Shown here: positions 1-9,614 of the stretch, one piece after another
Numbering within the stretch: the stretch's first letter is position 1
Layout of the letters: every line of letters starts with the position of its first letter
Assembly: GCA_044866695.1 (NCBI GenBank)
Contig: JBIOUF010000088.1
Location: 1-9,617, forward strand
DNA length: 9,617 bases
Direction: 5' to 3'
Source of the DNA: JBIOUF01 sp044866695
GTDB lineage: Bacteria > Actinomycetota > Actinomycetes > Propionibacteriales > Nocardioidaceae
Translations under genes and position numbers: made by a program
Notes under the pieces: generated by a model
Told to the model about the DNA's origin: nothing
Database searches by the model: none
What the model saw: the letters and a program-made list of their open reading frames with translations, nothing else

Positions 1-1
1 G

Positions 2-1117
2 GTCCAGCGACCCGGCACGCCGTACTGGGTGTTCTGCCTGGTCGCGGCCGTGGCGGGGGTCGGCGGCGGGAACTTCGCCTCCTCGATGGCGAACATCAAC
101 TTCTTCTACCCGGCCGGGCGCAAGGGCCTGGCGCTCGGCCTCAACGCCGCCGGCGGCAACCTCGGCGTGGCGGTCGCGCAGCTGTTCGTGCCGGTCGTCG
201 TGGGCGGCGCCGGCATCTTCGGACTGGTCGCCGCGAGCACCGGCGGGATCCACGTCGAACGCGGCGCCTGGCTCTACGCCGCCCTGGCCGTGTTCGCGGC
301 GGCCGCGGCGTTCCTGTTCATGGACAACCTCGGCACCGCCCGGTCCAGGCCGCGGGACCAGCTCGCCGTGGTCCGAAGGCCGCACACCTGGGTGATGTCC
401 CTCCTCTACATCGGGACGTTCGGCTCGTTCATCGGCTACTCGGCGGCCATGCCGCTGCTGGTCAAGCTGAGCTTCTCCGTGCCGACCCCTGCCCCCGGCG
501 GCACGGGCGTCAACGTCGCCTACTACGCCTTCCTGGGCGCGCTGGTCGGCTCACTGACCCGCCCGCTGGGCGGCTGGCTGGCCGACCGGTTCGGTGGCGC
601 CAGGGTCACGCTGGCGACCTTCGGGGCGATGGTCGCCGCGACCCTGGCCGTGCTGTTGGTCCTGACCCGCCTCGAGCCCAACCCGGCCGCGGACCCGGCT
701 GTCGCCCAGGCGAACACCGCCTGGTTCCCCTGGTTCCTGATCGCCTTCCTGCTCGTCTTCGCCGCCAGCGGCATCGGCAACGGCTCGACGTTCAAGATGA
801 TCCCGAGCATCTGGCGTAGCGAGGCGGAGTCGGCCACACCCGCAGGCACCCCCGAGCGGGAGGCCGCGCTGGCCGCCGCTACCACGCAGGCCTCGGCGGC
901 CCTCGGCTTCGCCGGCGCGGTCGGCGCCCTGGGCGGGTTCCTGATCCCACTCACCTTCGGCGCTCCGTGGGTCGACGACCCGACCCAGGCCCTGCGGTCG
1001 GCGTTCGCGACCTTCGTCGCCTACTACGCCCTGTGCGCCCTGGTCACCTGGTTCGTCTACCTTCGCCGGTCCGTGCTGACCGGCAGGGTGCCCAGCCTCG
1101 CCGAGGAAGGCGTGTGA
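2..1117 (+). CDS. narK: NarK-type nitrate/nitrite transporter (MFS, NNP family), 5' truncated by the window
   Basis: This is an integral membrane transporter that brings nitrate in and/or exports nitrite. The reading frame is open from base 2 and enters already inside the protein, so roughly the first 110-140 residues lie upstream; the GTG at 29 is internal and not the start. Both nitrate-signature motifs of the NNP family are visible: GGGNFASSMANI at about 62-97, followed by FFYP, and GIGNGSTFKMIP at about 770-805. The stretch SLTRPLGGWLADRFGG (551-598) carries an Arg at 560-562 that I infer to be the substrate-binding Arg of the second half of the protein. Several hydrophobic helices alternate with short loops, and a hydrophilic Ala/Glu-rich loop (about 820-890) precedes the last helices. 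It ends with TGA at 1115-1117, 6 nt before the nitrate reductase start, and so supplies that enzyme's substrate. The family call is secure; transport direction cannot be told from sequence. Confidence 0.95.
   Translation, partial: VQRPGTPYWVFCLVAAVAGVGGGNFASSMANINFFYPAGRKGLALGLNAAGGNLGVAVAQLFVPVVVGGAGIFGLVAASTGGIHVERGAWLYAALAVFAAAAAFLFMDNLGTARSRPRDQLAVVRRPHTWVMSLLYIGTFGSFIGYSAAMPLLVKLSFSVPTPAPGGTGVNVAYYAFLGALVGSLTRPLGGWLADRFGGARVTLATFGAMVAATLAVLLVLTRLEPNPAADPAVAQANTAWFPWFLIAFLLVFAASGIGNGSTFKMIPSIWRSEAESATPAGTPEREAALAAATTQASAALGFAGAVGALGGFLIPLTFGAPWVDDPTQALRSAFATFVAYYALCALVTWFVYLRRSVLTGRVPSLAEEGV
1103..1110 (+). promoter_or_regulatory. Possible ribosome binding site for the nitrate reductase gene
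   Basis: GAGGAAGG lies inside the last codons of the transporter gene, 13 nt before the ATG at 1124. It matches the purine-rich anti-16S sequence, but the spacing is longer than usual, so initiation may lean on coupling to termination at 1115-1117. No better site precedes the next in-frame ATG at 1160. Confidence 0.4.
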
Positions 1118-1123
1118 CCCAGA

Positions 1124-3252
<2,129 letters not shown>

Positions 3253-3256
<4 letters not shown>

Positions 3257-4674
3257 CCGCCGAGCGCGTCGTCGTGGTCGGCGCGGGGATGGCGTCGGTG
3301 CGCCTGGTCGAGGAGCTGGCGGCCCGCGACACCGGCCACGAGGTCACCGTCCTCGGCGACGAGCCGCACCCGCCGTACAACCGGATCCTGCTCTCCGCGG
3401 CGCTGGAGGGCGAGCACCGGCTGGAGTCGCTGACGCTGCGCGACCCCGGCTGGTACGCCGCGCGCGGGGTCGAGCTCCGGCTCGGCGCCCGGGTCCTCGA
3501 CGTGGACCGGGCCGCTCGCGAGGTGATGCTGGCCGGCGGCACCCGGATCGGCTATGACCGGCTGGTCCTGGCCACCGGCAGCATCCCGTCGCTGCCGCCG
3601 ATCCGCGGACTGGTCGGGGTGGACGGGCGGCTGCACGACGCAGTGCACGCGTTCCGCAGCATGGACGACTGCCTTCGGCTTCTCGACGCCGTCGGCGCGG
3701 CCCGCCGGGCGGTGGTGGTCGGCGGTGGGCTGCTGGGCCTGCAGGTGGCCCGGGCGCTCAGCGTGCGCGGCGTGGTGACCGAGGTCGTGGAGGGCGCCGA
3801 GCACCTGCTGCACCAGCAGGTGGGAGCCGCGGCAGGACAGGTCCTGGCCCGCGACCTGCGCCGGCTGGGCACCGCGGTCTACCTCGGCGCGCGTGCTGTC
3901 CGGCTCACCGAGGCAGGGCTCCGGCTGGACAACGGCTACACCTTGCCGACCGACCTGGTCGTGCTCACCGCCGGCGGCCGGCCCGCCACCGCGCTGGCCC
4001 GCAGGGCCGGCCTGTCGGTGCTCCGCGGCGTCGTGGTCGGCGACCAGCTGCAGGCCGTGGAGGACTCCCGCGTCCACGCGCTCGGCGACTGTGCCCAGCA
4101 CGGCTCCCGCACCACCGGCTTCGTCGCTCCGGCCTGGGAGCAGGCGGCCGTGCTCGCCGCGCACCTGGCCGGCGAGCCCGCCGCCTACACCGGCAGCCGC
4201 TGCGTCGCCCGGCTCCGGGCCACCGACCTCGACGTGGCCGTCCTCGGCGACCCCGAGCGCGTGGACGGGCACGTGGTCGAGGCCTCCAACCCGTTGAAGG
4301 GCTCGCACCGCAAGCTGGTCCTCCGCGACGGCGTCGTCGTCGGCGCCACCTTGGTGGGTGACCTCAGCCGGGTCGGGCTGATCACCCAGCACTACGACCG
4401 GGGCACGGTGCTGGGCGCCCACGAGCCCGGCGCGCTGTTGGCTGCGGACCGGCCGCCGGCTCCGGGCGGGATCGCCGACGACGCCGAGGTCTGCGCGTGC
4501 GCCGGCGTCGGCGCCGGGCGGATCCGCGCGTGCCGCTCGCTGGCCGACGTCCGGGAGGCCACGCGGGCCACCACCGGCTGCGGCGGCTGCGCGCCCACGG
4601 TCCGCCAGCTCCTCGCCACGCGCGAGCCACCGTCCCGCACGCCCGTGCTCACGCCTGGGAAGGACTCCTCATGA
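3253..4674 (+). CDS. FAD/NAD(P)H oxidoreductase with C-terminal BFD-like [2Fe-2S] domain (NasB-like nitrate reductase electron-transfer subunit)
   Basis: A 473-residue flavoprotein, probably passing electrons from NAD(P)H to the nitrate reductase encoded just upstream. The FAD-binding Rossmann motif is VVVVGAGMAS (residues 6-15); the NAD(P)H-binding motif VVVGGGLLG lies at about 154-162; ALGDCA with D279 is the second FAD contact typical of this reductase fold. The C-terminus carries a BFD-type cluster with C414-x-C416-x26-C443-x2-C446. The GTG start at 3253 forms a GTGA overlap with the nasC stop; the site upstream is only G-rich, so coupling is likely. The family is that of the N-terminal half of NirB, and Bacillus NasB is a longer relative. 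It stops well short of NirB, with no siroheme domain. Assignment as the reductase's partner is inferred from position and domains; a generic ferredoxin or rubredoxin reductase role is the alternative. Confidence 0.85.
4657..4664 (+). promoter_or_regulatory. Ribosome binding site for nirB
   Basis: GGGAAGGA sits 6 nt before the ATG at 4671. It is the best ribosome binding site in the window and fixes the nirB start against the longer open frame that continues upstream. Confidence 0.75.
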
Positions 4675-7256
4675 CGCACCTCCGCAGGACCCTCGTCGTC
4701 GTCGGCCACGGCATGGTCGGCCACCGGTTCGTCCAGGCCGCGGTCGAGCGCGGCCTCACCGAGACCTACGACCTCGTGGTGGTCGGCGAGGAGCCCCGCC
4801 CGGCGTACGACCGGGTCGCGCTCACCTCCTTCTTCGCCGCAGGCGGCGCCGAGCAGCTGTCGCTGCTGCCGGAGGGTCGCTACGAGGACCCCCGAGTCCG
4901 GCTGGTGCTCGGCACGGAGGTCACCGTCCTGGACCCCGACCGCCGCGAGGTGACGCTCCGCACGGGCGACGGCACGGTCGGCACGGTGCGGTACGACGAG
5001 CTGGTGCTGGCCACGGGGTCCGCGCCGTTCGTGCCGCCCGTGCCCGGGCGGGACCTGGAGGGCTGCTTCGTCTACCGCACCATCGAGGACCTCGAGGCGA
5101 TCCGGGACGCCGCTGCCGACGCCCACACCGGGGCCGTCATCGGTGGCGGCCTGCTCGGCCTCGAGGCGGCCAACGCCCTGGTGCAGCTGGGACTCGACAC
5201 GCACGTCGTCGAGATGGCGCCCCGGCTGATGCCGGTGCAGCTCGACGAGGCCGGCGGGACCACCCTGGTCCGCCACATCGAGAAGCTCGGCGTCACCGTG
5301 CACACCGGTGCCGCCACTGCCGAGGTCCTCGGCTCCCAGGGCCGGGTCACCGGGCTGGCACTGCGCGACGCGGAGCCCGTGGCCGCCGAGGTCGTCGTGT
5401 TCTCCGCGGGAGTCCGGCCCCGCGACGCGCTGGCCCGCAGCGCCGGGCTCGAGGTGGCCGAGCGCGGCGGCGTGCTGGTCGACGAGCGGTGCCGCACCTC
5501 CGGCCCGCACGTCTGGGCCATCGGCGAGTGCGCCGCGCCGGGCGGGCGGACGTACGGCCTGGTCGCCCCCGGCTACGCGATGGCGGAGGTCGTCGCGGAC
5601 GCGCTGCTCGGCGGGGCGGGGGCGTTCACCGGCGCGGACATGTCCACCAGGCTCAAGCTGCTCGGCGTCGACGTCGCGTCGTTCGGCGACGCCTTCGCCA
5701 CGACCGCCGGCTCGCTGGAGCTGGTCTTCGCCGACGCGGTCACCGGCGTCTACAAGAAGCTGGTGGTCTCCGAGGACGGCGGGAGGCTGCTCGGCGGCAT
5801 CCTGGTCGGCGACGCCACTGCGTACGGCGCGCTGCGGCCCATGGTCGCCAGCGGCATCCCGCTCCCGGACAACCCCGAGGAGCTGATCCTCCCGGGCGGC
5901 CGCGGCGGCGCCGTGCCCGGCCTGCCCGACGAGGCGGTCGTCTGCTCGTGCAACACGGTGACCAAGGCCGAGATCCTCGACGCGGTCGGCCGAGACGACG
6001 ACCCCTGCCCCGACGCCGCCTGCGTCAAGCGGTGCACCAGGGCGGGCAGCACCTGCGGCTCCTGCGTCCCCGTGGTGAAGAAGGTCGTCGAGGAGCACTT
6101 CGCCGCTGTCGGCAGGGTCGTCGACCGCAGCCTCTGCGAGCACTTCCCGCTGACCCGCCAGGAGCTGTTCGACGTCGTGGCGGTGCACGGGTACACCCGG
6201 TTCGACGACATCGTCGCCGGGCACGGCCGCGGCCGGGGCTGCGACGTCTGCAAGCCGGCCATCGCCTCCATCCTGGCCAGCCAGCTGAACGGTCACGTCC
6301 TCGACGGCGACCGGCGCACGCTGCAGGACACCAACGACGCCTACCTCGCGAACATCCAGCGCAACGGCAGCTACTCCGTCGTCCCGCGCATCCCCGGGGG
6401 TGAGATCACGCCGGAGAGGCTCATCGTGATCGGCGAGGTGGCCCGCGACTTCGGCCTCTACACCAAGATCACCGGCGGCCAGCGCATCGACCTCCTCGGC
6501 GCTCGCATGGAGCAGCTGCCGGCGGTTTGGCGGCGGCTGGTCGACGCCGGGTTCGAGTCCGGGCACGCCTACGGCAAGGCGCTGCGCACGGTGAAGTCCT
6601 GCGTCGGCTCGACCTGGTGCCGCTACGGCGTCCAGGACTCGGTCCGCCTGGCCATCGACCTGGAGCTGCGCTACCGCGGGCTGCGCTCCCCCCACAAGCT
6701 CAAGGGCGGCGTCAGCGGCTGCGCCCGTGAGTGCGCGGAGGCACGAGCCAAGGACTTCGGCGTCATCGCCACCGAGAAGGGCTGGAACCTGTACGTCGCC
6801 GGCAACGGCGGCGCCACTCCGGCGCACGCCCGGCTGCTGGCGGGCGACCTCACCACTGAGACCCTGGTCTGCTACCTGGACCGGTTCCTCATGTACTACA
6901 TCCGCACCGCCGACCGGCTGCAGCGCACCGCGGCCTGGGTGGACTCCCTCGACGGCGGGCTGGACCGGGTCCGCCAGGTCGTCGTCGACGACGCCTTGGG
7001 CCTCGGTAGCGAGCTCGAGTCCGCGATGGCCCGGCATGTGGACGGGTACTTCGACGAGTGGAGGGCGACCCTGGACGACCCCGCGAAGCTGGCCAGGTTC
7101 GTGTCCTTCGTCAACGCGCCCGGCACGCCTGACCCGTCCATCTCGTTCACCAGCGACCGCGACCAGATCCGGCCCGCCGACAACGACGGCCCGGTACCGC
7201 TGGGAAGCACGATCCCGGTGGGCGTCCCTGCGGCGGTGCGGGCGGGCGCCCAGTGA
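4671..7256 (+). CDS. nirB: Assimilatory nitrite reductase [NAD(P)H], large subunit NirB
   Basis: An 861-residue cytoplasmic enzyme that, with NirD, reduces nitrite to ammonium in a six-electron step. The domains in order are: FAD-binding VVVGHGMVG (residues 9-17); NAD-binding VIGGGLLGLE (GGG at 158-160); AIGECA (E286); a first BFD-like [2Fe-2S] motif C425-x-C427 ... C462-x2-C465; a second BFD-like segment from LCEHF to GCDVCKPAI; a ferredoxin-like nitrite/sulfite reductase half-domain at about 575-640; and the siroheme-[4Fe-4S] ligands C644-x5-C650 and C684-x3-C688 (KSCVGSTWC, GCAREC). All cofactor ligands are present and the length is normal. The ATG start forms an ATGA overlap with the preceding stop and has a good ribosome binding site. 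Odd: the loop between the halves of the first BFD motif carries two extra Cys (446 and 451). The neighbours nirD and the chelatase gene support the call. Confidence 0.97.
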   Translation: MTHLRRTLVVVGHGMVGHRFVQAAVERGLTETYDLVVVGEEPRPAYDRVALTSFFAAGGAEQLSLLPEGRYEDPRVRLVLGTEVTVLDPDRREVTLRTGDGTVGTVRYDELVLATGSAPFVPPVPGRDLEGCFVYRTIEDLEAIRDAAADAHTGAVIGGGLLGLEAANALVQLGLDTHVVEMAPRLMPVQLDEAGGTTLVRHIEKLGVTVHTGAATAEVLGSQGRVTGLALRDAEPVAAEVVVFSAGVRPRDALARSAGLEVAERGGVLVDERCRTSGPHVWAIGECAAPGGRTYGLVAPGYAMAEVVADALLGGAGAFTGADMSTRLKLLGVDVASFGDAFATTAGSLELVFADAVTGVYKKLVVSEDGGRLLGGILVGDATAYGALRPMVASGIPLPDNPEELILPGGRGGAVPGLPDEAVVCSCNTVTKAEILDAVGRDDDPCPDAACVKRCTRAGSTCGSCVPVVKKVVEEHFAAVGRVVDRSLCEHFPLTRQELFDVVAVHGYTRFDDIVAGHGRGRGCDVCKPAIASILASQLNGHVLDGDRRTLQDTNDAYLANIQRNGSYSVVPRIPGGEITPERLIVIGEVARDFGLYTKITGGQRIDLLGARMEQLPAVWRRLVDAGFESGHAYGKALRTVKSCVGSTWCRYGVQDSVRLAIDLELRYRGLRSPHKLKGGVSGCARECAEARAKDFGVIATEKGWNLYVAGNGGATPAHARLLAGDLTTETLVCYLDRFLMYYIRTADRLQRTAAWVDSLDGGLDRVRQVVVDDALGLGSELESAMARHVDGYFDEWRATLDDPAKLARFVSFVNAPGTPDPSISFTSDRDQIRPADNDGPVPLGSTIPVGVPAAVRAGAQ

Positions 7257-7630
7257 CCGACCACATCGCGACCGCCCAGGAGGCGTGGGTTCCGGTCTGC
7301 CCGGTGAGCGGCATCGAGGTCGAGGGCGGCGTCGCCGCACTCGTCCGCGGGGAGGCGGTCGCGGTGTTCCGGACCTACGACGGCGGCCTGTTCGCCCTGG
7401 GCAACTATGATCCGGTGGCACGGGCGTCGGTGCTCGCCCGTGGCATCGTCGGGACCCGGGGGGACGTGCCCTTCGTGGCCTCGCCGATGCACAAGCAGGC
7501 GTACGACCTGCGCACCGGGAGCTGCCTCGACGACGCGGCACTCGCAGTCCCGACGTACGACGTGCGGGTGTCGCTGGGGGTCGTCCAGGTCGGCGCCCGC
7601 CGGGTGGGAAAGGCAGCTGACAGCCCATGA
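7253..7630 (+). CDS. nirD: Nitrite reductase small subunit NirD
   Basis: A 125-residue Rieske-fold partner of NirB. Family features are WVPVCPV near the N-terminus, NYDPVARASVLARGIVG in the middle, and ASPMHKQAYDLRTGSCLDD toward the C-terminus. The C-x-H pairs that bind a Rieske cluster are absent; this is normal for NirD, which keeps the fold without the cluster, so it is probably structural or needed for assembly rather than a redox carrier. The GTG start at 7253 makes a GTGA overlap with the nirB stop at 7254-7256, and no convincing ribosome binding site precedes it, so translation probably depends on nirB. Its stop overlaps the ATG of the next gene. The length is slightly above the usual ~105-115, mostly from a short N-terminal extension. 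Confidence 0.95.
   Translation: MTDHIATAQEAWVPVCPVSGIEVEGGVAALVRGEAVAVFRTYDGGLFALGNYDPVARASVLARGIVGTRGDVPFVASPMHKQAYDLRTGSCLDDAALAVPTYDVRVSLGVVQVGARRVGKAADSP
7606..7613 (+). promoter_or_regulatory. Possible ribosome binding site for the NnaR-like gene
   Basis: GGGAAAGG near the end of nirD, 13 nt before the ATG at 7627. The sequence is good but the spacing long; it may still help reinitiation at the ATGA overlap. Confidence 0.35.
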
Positions 7631-8766
7631 CCGAGACCGCCCTCGCCTCCGGCTCCGCCGGCCGGCCGCTTCGCGGGTTCCGGGTCGGGGTGACCGCCGC
7701 GCGCAAGGTCGAGGAGCAGGTCGCGCTGCTCGAGCGACGGGGCGCCGACGTGGTGTGGGCACCGGCCCTGTCCACCGACCACAACCGCGTGGACGACCGG
7801 CAGCTGCGCGCCACGACGGAGGAGGTGCTGGCGAGGCCGGTCGACCTGTTCCTGGCCACCACGGGGGTCGGGATGCGCACCTGGCTGGACGCGGCCGAGT
7901 CGTGGGGCCTGCTCGACGAGCTGCTGGACGCGCTGCGCCGCGCGGAGATCCTGGCCCGTGGGCCGAAGAGCGTCGGCGCCCTGCGCCGGCGCGGGCTGCG
8001 CGAGCTCTGGTCCCCGCCGTCGGAGTGCTTCGAGGACGTGCTGGAGCACCTGCGCGGACGGCGGCTGCAGGGCATGCGGATCGTCGTCCAGGAGCACGGG
8101 CAGTCGCTCTCCATGGTGGCGCACGCGCTGCGCCGCCAGGGCGCGGACGTGACCAGCGTCATCGTCTACCGGGTCGCCAGCGCCGACGACCCCGAGCCGA
8201 TGTTCGCCATGGTCGACATGGTCGCGGACCGGGAGCTCGACGCGGTCACGTTCACCTCGGCACCGGCGGTCGCCGCCCTCATGGACGCGGCCGGCTCGAC
8301 CGGTCGCCGGGACGAGATGGTCGCCGCCTTCCAGGCGGACGTCGTGGCGGCCTGCGTCGGACCGGTCACCGCCGCGGCGTTCGAGCTGTGGGGCGTCCCG
8401 ACCATCCACCCCGACCGGTCCCGGCTGGCGGCCATGGTCAGGCAGCTGGAGGTGGAGCTGCCGTCCCGCGACGCGGGTCAGCTGCTCCAGGTCGCCGGTC
8501 ATGTGCTGCTGCTGCACGGCGAGGAGGTGCTCCTCGACGGCGTGGAGGTCAGGCTCAGCCCCGCCCCGCACGCGCTGTTGCAGGCGCTGGCCGCGGACCC
8601 CGGTCATGTGGCCTCCCGCGCCCAGCTGCTCGCGGCGCTGCCCGGCGGCACCGCGAGCTCCGAGCATGCCGTCGAGATGGCTGTCGCCCGCCTCCGCGCC
8701 GCCATCGGGACGAGGCTCGTGCAGACCGTCGTGAAGCGGGGCTACCGGCTGGCGGTCGGCCGGTGA
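7627..8766 (+). CDS. nnaR: NnaR-like regulator: uroporphyrinogen-III synthase (HemD-like) domain fused to an OmpR/PhoB-type winged-helix domain
   Basis: A 379-residue two-domain protein. Residues ~15-270 look like HemD (FRVGVTAARK, LLERRGADVVWAPAL, VIVYRV, AVTFTSAPAVAALM at about 205-217), the fold that closes hydroxymethylbilane to uroporphyrinogen III. Residues ~290-379 are a response-regulator-type winged helix: VEVRLSPAPHALLQAL, a recognition-helix region SSEHAVEMAVARLRAAIG at about 344-361, and the wing VVKRGYRLAVGR ending the protein. There is no receiver domain. Proteins of this architecture (NnaR) are reported in Streptomyces and Mycobacterium as regulators of nitrate/nitrite assimilation acting with GlnR; M. 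tuberculosis Rv0260c beside narK3 is, from memory, a similar case. The ATG start makes an ATGA overlap with nirD. I infer that it regulates this operon; whether the HemD part is catalytic or only senses a tetrapyrrole cannot be told here. Standalone HemD is unlikely given the clear wHTH. Confidence 0.9.
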   Translation: MTETALASGSAGRPLRGFRVGVTAARKVEEQVALLERRGADVVWAPALSTDHNRVDDRQLRATTEEVLARPVDLFLATTGVGMRTWLDAAESWGLLDELLDALRRAEILARGPKSVGALRRRGLRELWSPPSECFEDVLEHLRGRRLQGMRIVVQEHGQSLSMVAHALRRQGADVTSVIVYRVASADDPEPMFAMVDMVADRELDAVTFTSAPAVAALMDAAGSTGRRDEMVAAFQADVVAACVGPVTAAAFELWGVPTIHPDRSRLAAMVRQLEVELPSRDAGQLLQVAGHVLLLHGEEVLLDGVEVRLSPAPHALLQALAADPGHVASRAQLLAALPGGTASSEHAVEMAVARLRAAIGTRLVQTVVKRGYRLAVGR

Positions 8767-9464
8767 GGCCCGCACGGCCCAGAGGGCCGGTGCGGCTGGT
8801 CACCGTCGCGCACGGCACCCGGGACCCCGCCGGCAACCACGTCGCGCGGACGGTGACCGCCGCCGCGTCCGCGCGGGCCGGACTGCCCGGTGTGTGCAGC
8901 TTCGTCGAGCTCGCCGAGCCCTCGTTGGCCGCGGTGCTGGGGGCGGCCGACCGGCCGGCGGTCGTGGTCCCGCTGCTGCTGTCCACGGGTCACCACGTCC
9001 GCATCGACCTCCCTGCCGCTGTCAGCACTGCACGAGGCGCAGGAGGCCTGGTCCGCCTCTGCCCACCGCTGGGCCCGCACCGGCTGCTCGCAGCGGCACA
9101 GGTGGACCGGCTGCAGCGGGCCGGTGCCACGGCCGGCACCCAGGTGGTGATGGTCGCGGCCGGGTCACGCGACGCCGCCGCGGCGCTCGACCTGGACCGC
9201 GCCGGCCGGCTGCTCGGTGAGGCCTGGGGCCGGCCGGTCCGGGTGGCGACGCTCGGCGGCCGGGGCCGTCGCGTGGCTGAGGTCGTGCGACCCGGGGATG
9301 CCGTGTCGCCGTACCTGCTGGCGCCGGGCCTTTTCGCCGCCCGGCTGGCGGAGGAGGCCCGCGCGGCCGGCGCGGGCGCGGTCGCCGCGGTCATCGGGCC
9401 ACACCCCGCCGTCGTCGAGCTGGTGGTCATGGCTGCGTGCTCACCGAGCGTCTCCGCGGCCTGA
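8763..9464 (+). CDS. cbiX: CbiX/SirB-family sirohydrochlorin chelatase, two-half protein
   Basis: A 233-residue protein, probably inserting Fe2+ into sirohydrochlorin to make siroheme for NirB. The N-terminal half has both expected metal-site histidines: H17 in VTVAHGTRDPAGN and H78 in PLLLSTGHHVRIDLP. The C-terminal half repeats the fold but lacks them: the first motif reads VMVAAGSRDAAA (Ala in place of His) and the second SPYLLAPGLFAARL. Only the N-terminal site is therefore likely to be active. GTG 8763 makes a GTGA overlap with the preceding stop and is preferred; GTG 8790 would also keep H17, but its AGAGGG (8781-8786) is only 3 nt away. The operon context favours iron over cobalt. No methyltransferase or dehydrogenase for the earlier siroheme steps is in the window. 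It appears to be the last gene of the operon, with repeats following. Confidence 0.88.
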   Translation: MRPARPRGPVRLVTVAHGTRDPAGNHVARTVTAAASARAGLPGVCSFVELAEPSLAAVLGAADRPAVVVPLLLSTGHHVRIDLPAAVSTARGAGGLVRLCPPLGPHRLLAAAQVDRLQRAGATAGTQVVMVAAGSRDAAAALDLDRAGRLLGEAWGRPVRVATLGGRGRRVAEVVRPGDAVSPYLLAPGLFAARLAEEARAAGAGAVAAVIGPHPAVVELVVMAACSPSVSAA

Positions 9465-9486
9465 CCCTGCCCGGGCTTGACACACC
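9465..9486. other. Short spacer between operon end and repeat array
   Basis: These 22 nt follow the last stop codon. They contain the palindrome GCCCGGGC (9469-9476), which has no loop and no T-run, so it is not by itself a convincing terminator. I see no promoter. Confidence 0.6.
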
Positions 9487-9614
9487 GCCGAGCCGCCCCA
9501 TCCGCTCCCCGAAACGGGGCCGAGCCGTCCCATCCGCCCCCCCGAACGGCGCCGAGCCGTCCCATCCGCCCCCCCGAACGGGGCCGAGCCGTCCCATCCG
9601 CCCCCCCGAACAGG
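9487..9614. repeat. Four tandem copies of a 32-bp GC-rich repeat
   Basis: The units are 9487-9518, 9519-9550, 9551-9582 and 9583-9614. Each starts GCCGAGCCG, continues CCCATCCGC, then a C-run, then GAAC or GAAAC and a G-run. Units 2 and 3 differ at one position (32), units 3 and 4 at one (30), while unit 1 differs from unit 2 at five (10, 20, 25, 26, 32). The period is exact and not a multiple of three, and no open frame of the operon reaches it, so it is non-coding. After unit 4 the window ends in GGG, which does not begin a fifth unit. There are no unique spacers, so it is not a CRISPR array. The decay of unit 1 relative to the others suggests growth by slippage from the distal side. Confidence 0.93.
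9507..9519 (+). terminator. Candidate hairpin terminator in the first repeat unit
   Basis: CCCCG-AAA-CGGGG forms a perfect 5-bp GC stem with a 3-nt loop, 43 nt after the last stop codon. There is no T-run after it; such hairpins are common at actinobacterial gene ends. Related C-run/G-run hairpins recur in unit 3 (9572-9583, loop GAAC) and unit 4 (9603-9617, loop GAACA). A terminator role is inferred from place and structure only. Confidence 0.35.

Noticed and set aside
29..31. GTG at 29 as the start of the transporter gene
   Set aside because: The frame is open to the window edge, and the conserved nitrate signature begins only about 10 codons later, whereas family members have well over 100 residues before it.
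7253..7630. NirD as a broken Rieske protein because it has no C-x-H ligands
   Set aside because: NirD subunits of NirBD enzymes normally lack these ligands, so this is the expected state.
4392..8162. A 1256-codon open frame on the minus strand across nirB, nirD and the regulator gene
   Set aside because: Antisense frames stay open in very GC-rich genes because of third-position bias. The translation is low complexity (Arg, Ala, Gly, Pro), shows no domain, and runs across three well-supported genes.
7407..8762. Upstream extension of the chelatase reading frame through the nirD and regulator genes
   Set aside because: Shadow frame. The chelatase's first strand and catalytic His begin just after GTG 8763.
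9469..9476. GCCCGGGC palindrome as operon terminator
   Set aside because: An 8-bp palindrome without a loop or T-run cannot form a stable hairpin.
9500..9515. GlnR-type half-site ending in GAAAC at 9511-9515
   Set aside because: The partner GTNAC at the right distance is missing (ATCCG is there instead), and the place is after the operon.
9487..9614. CRISPR array
   Set aside because: The units abut directly with a 32-bp period and no unique spacers, and no cas-like gene is near.
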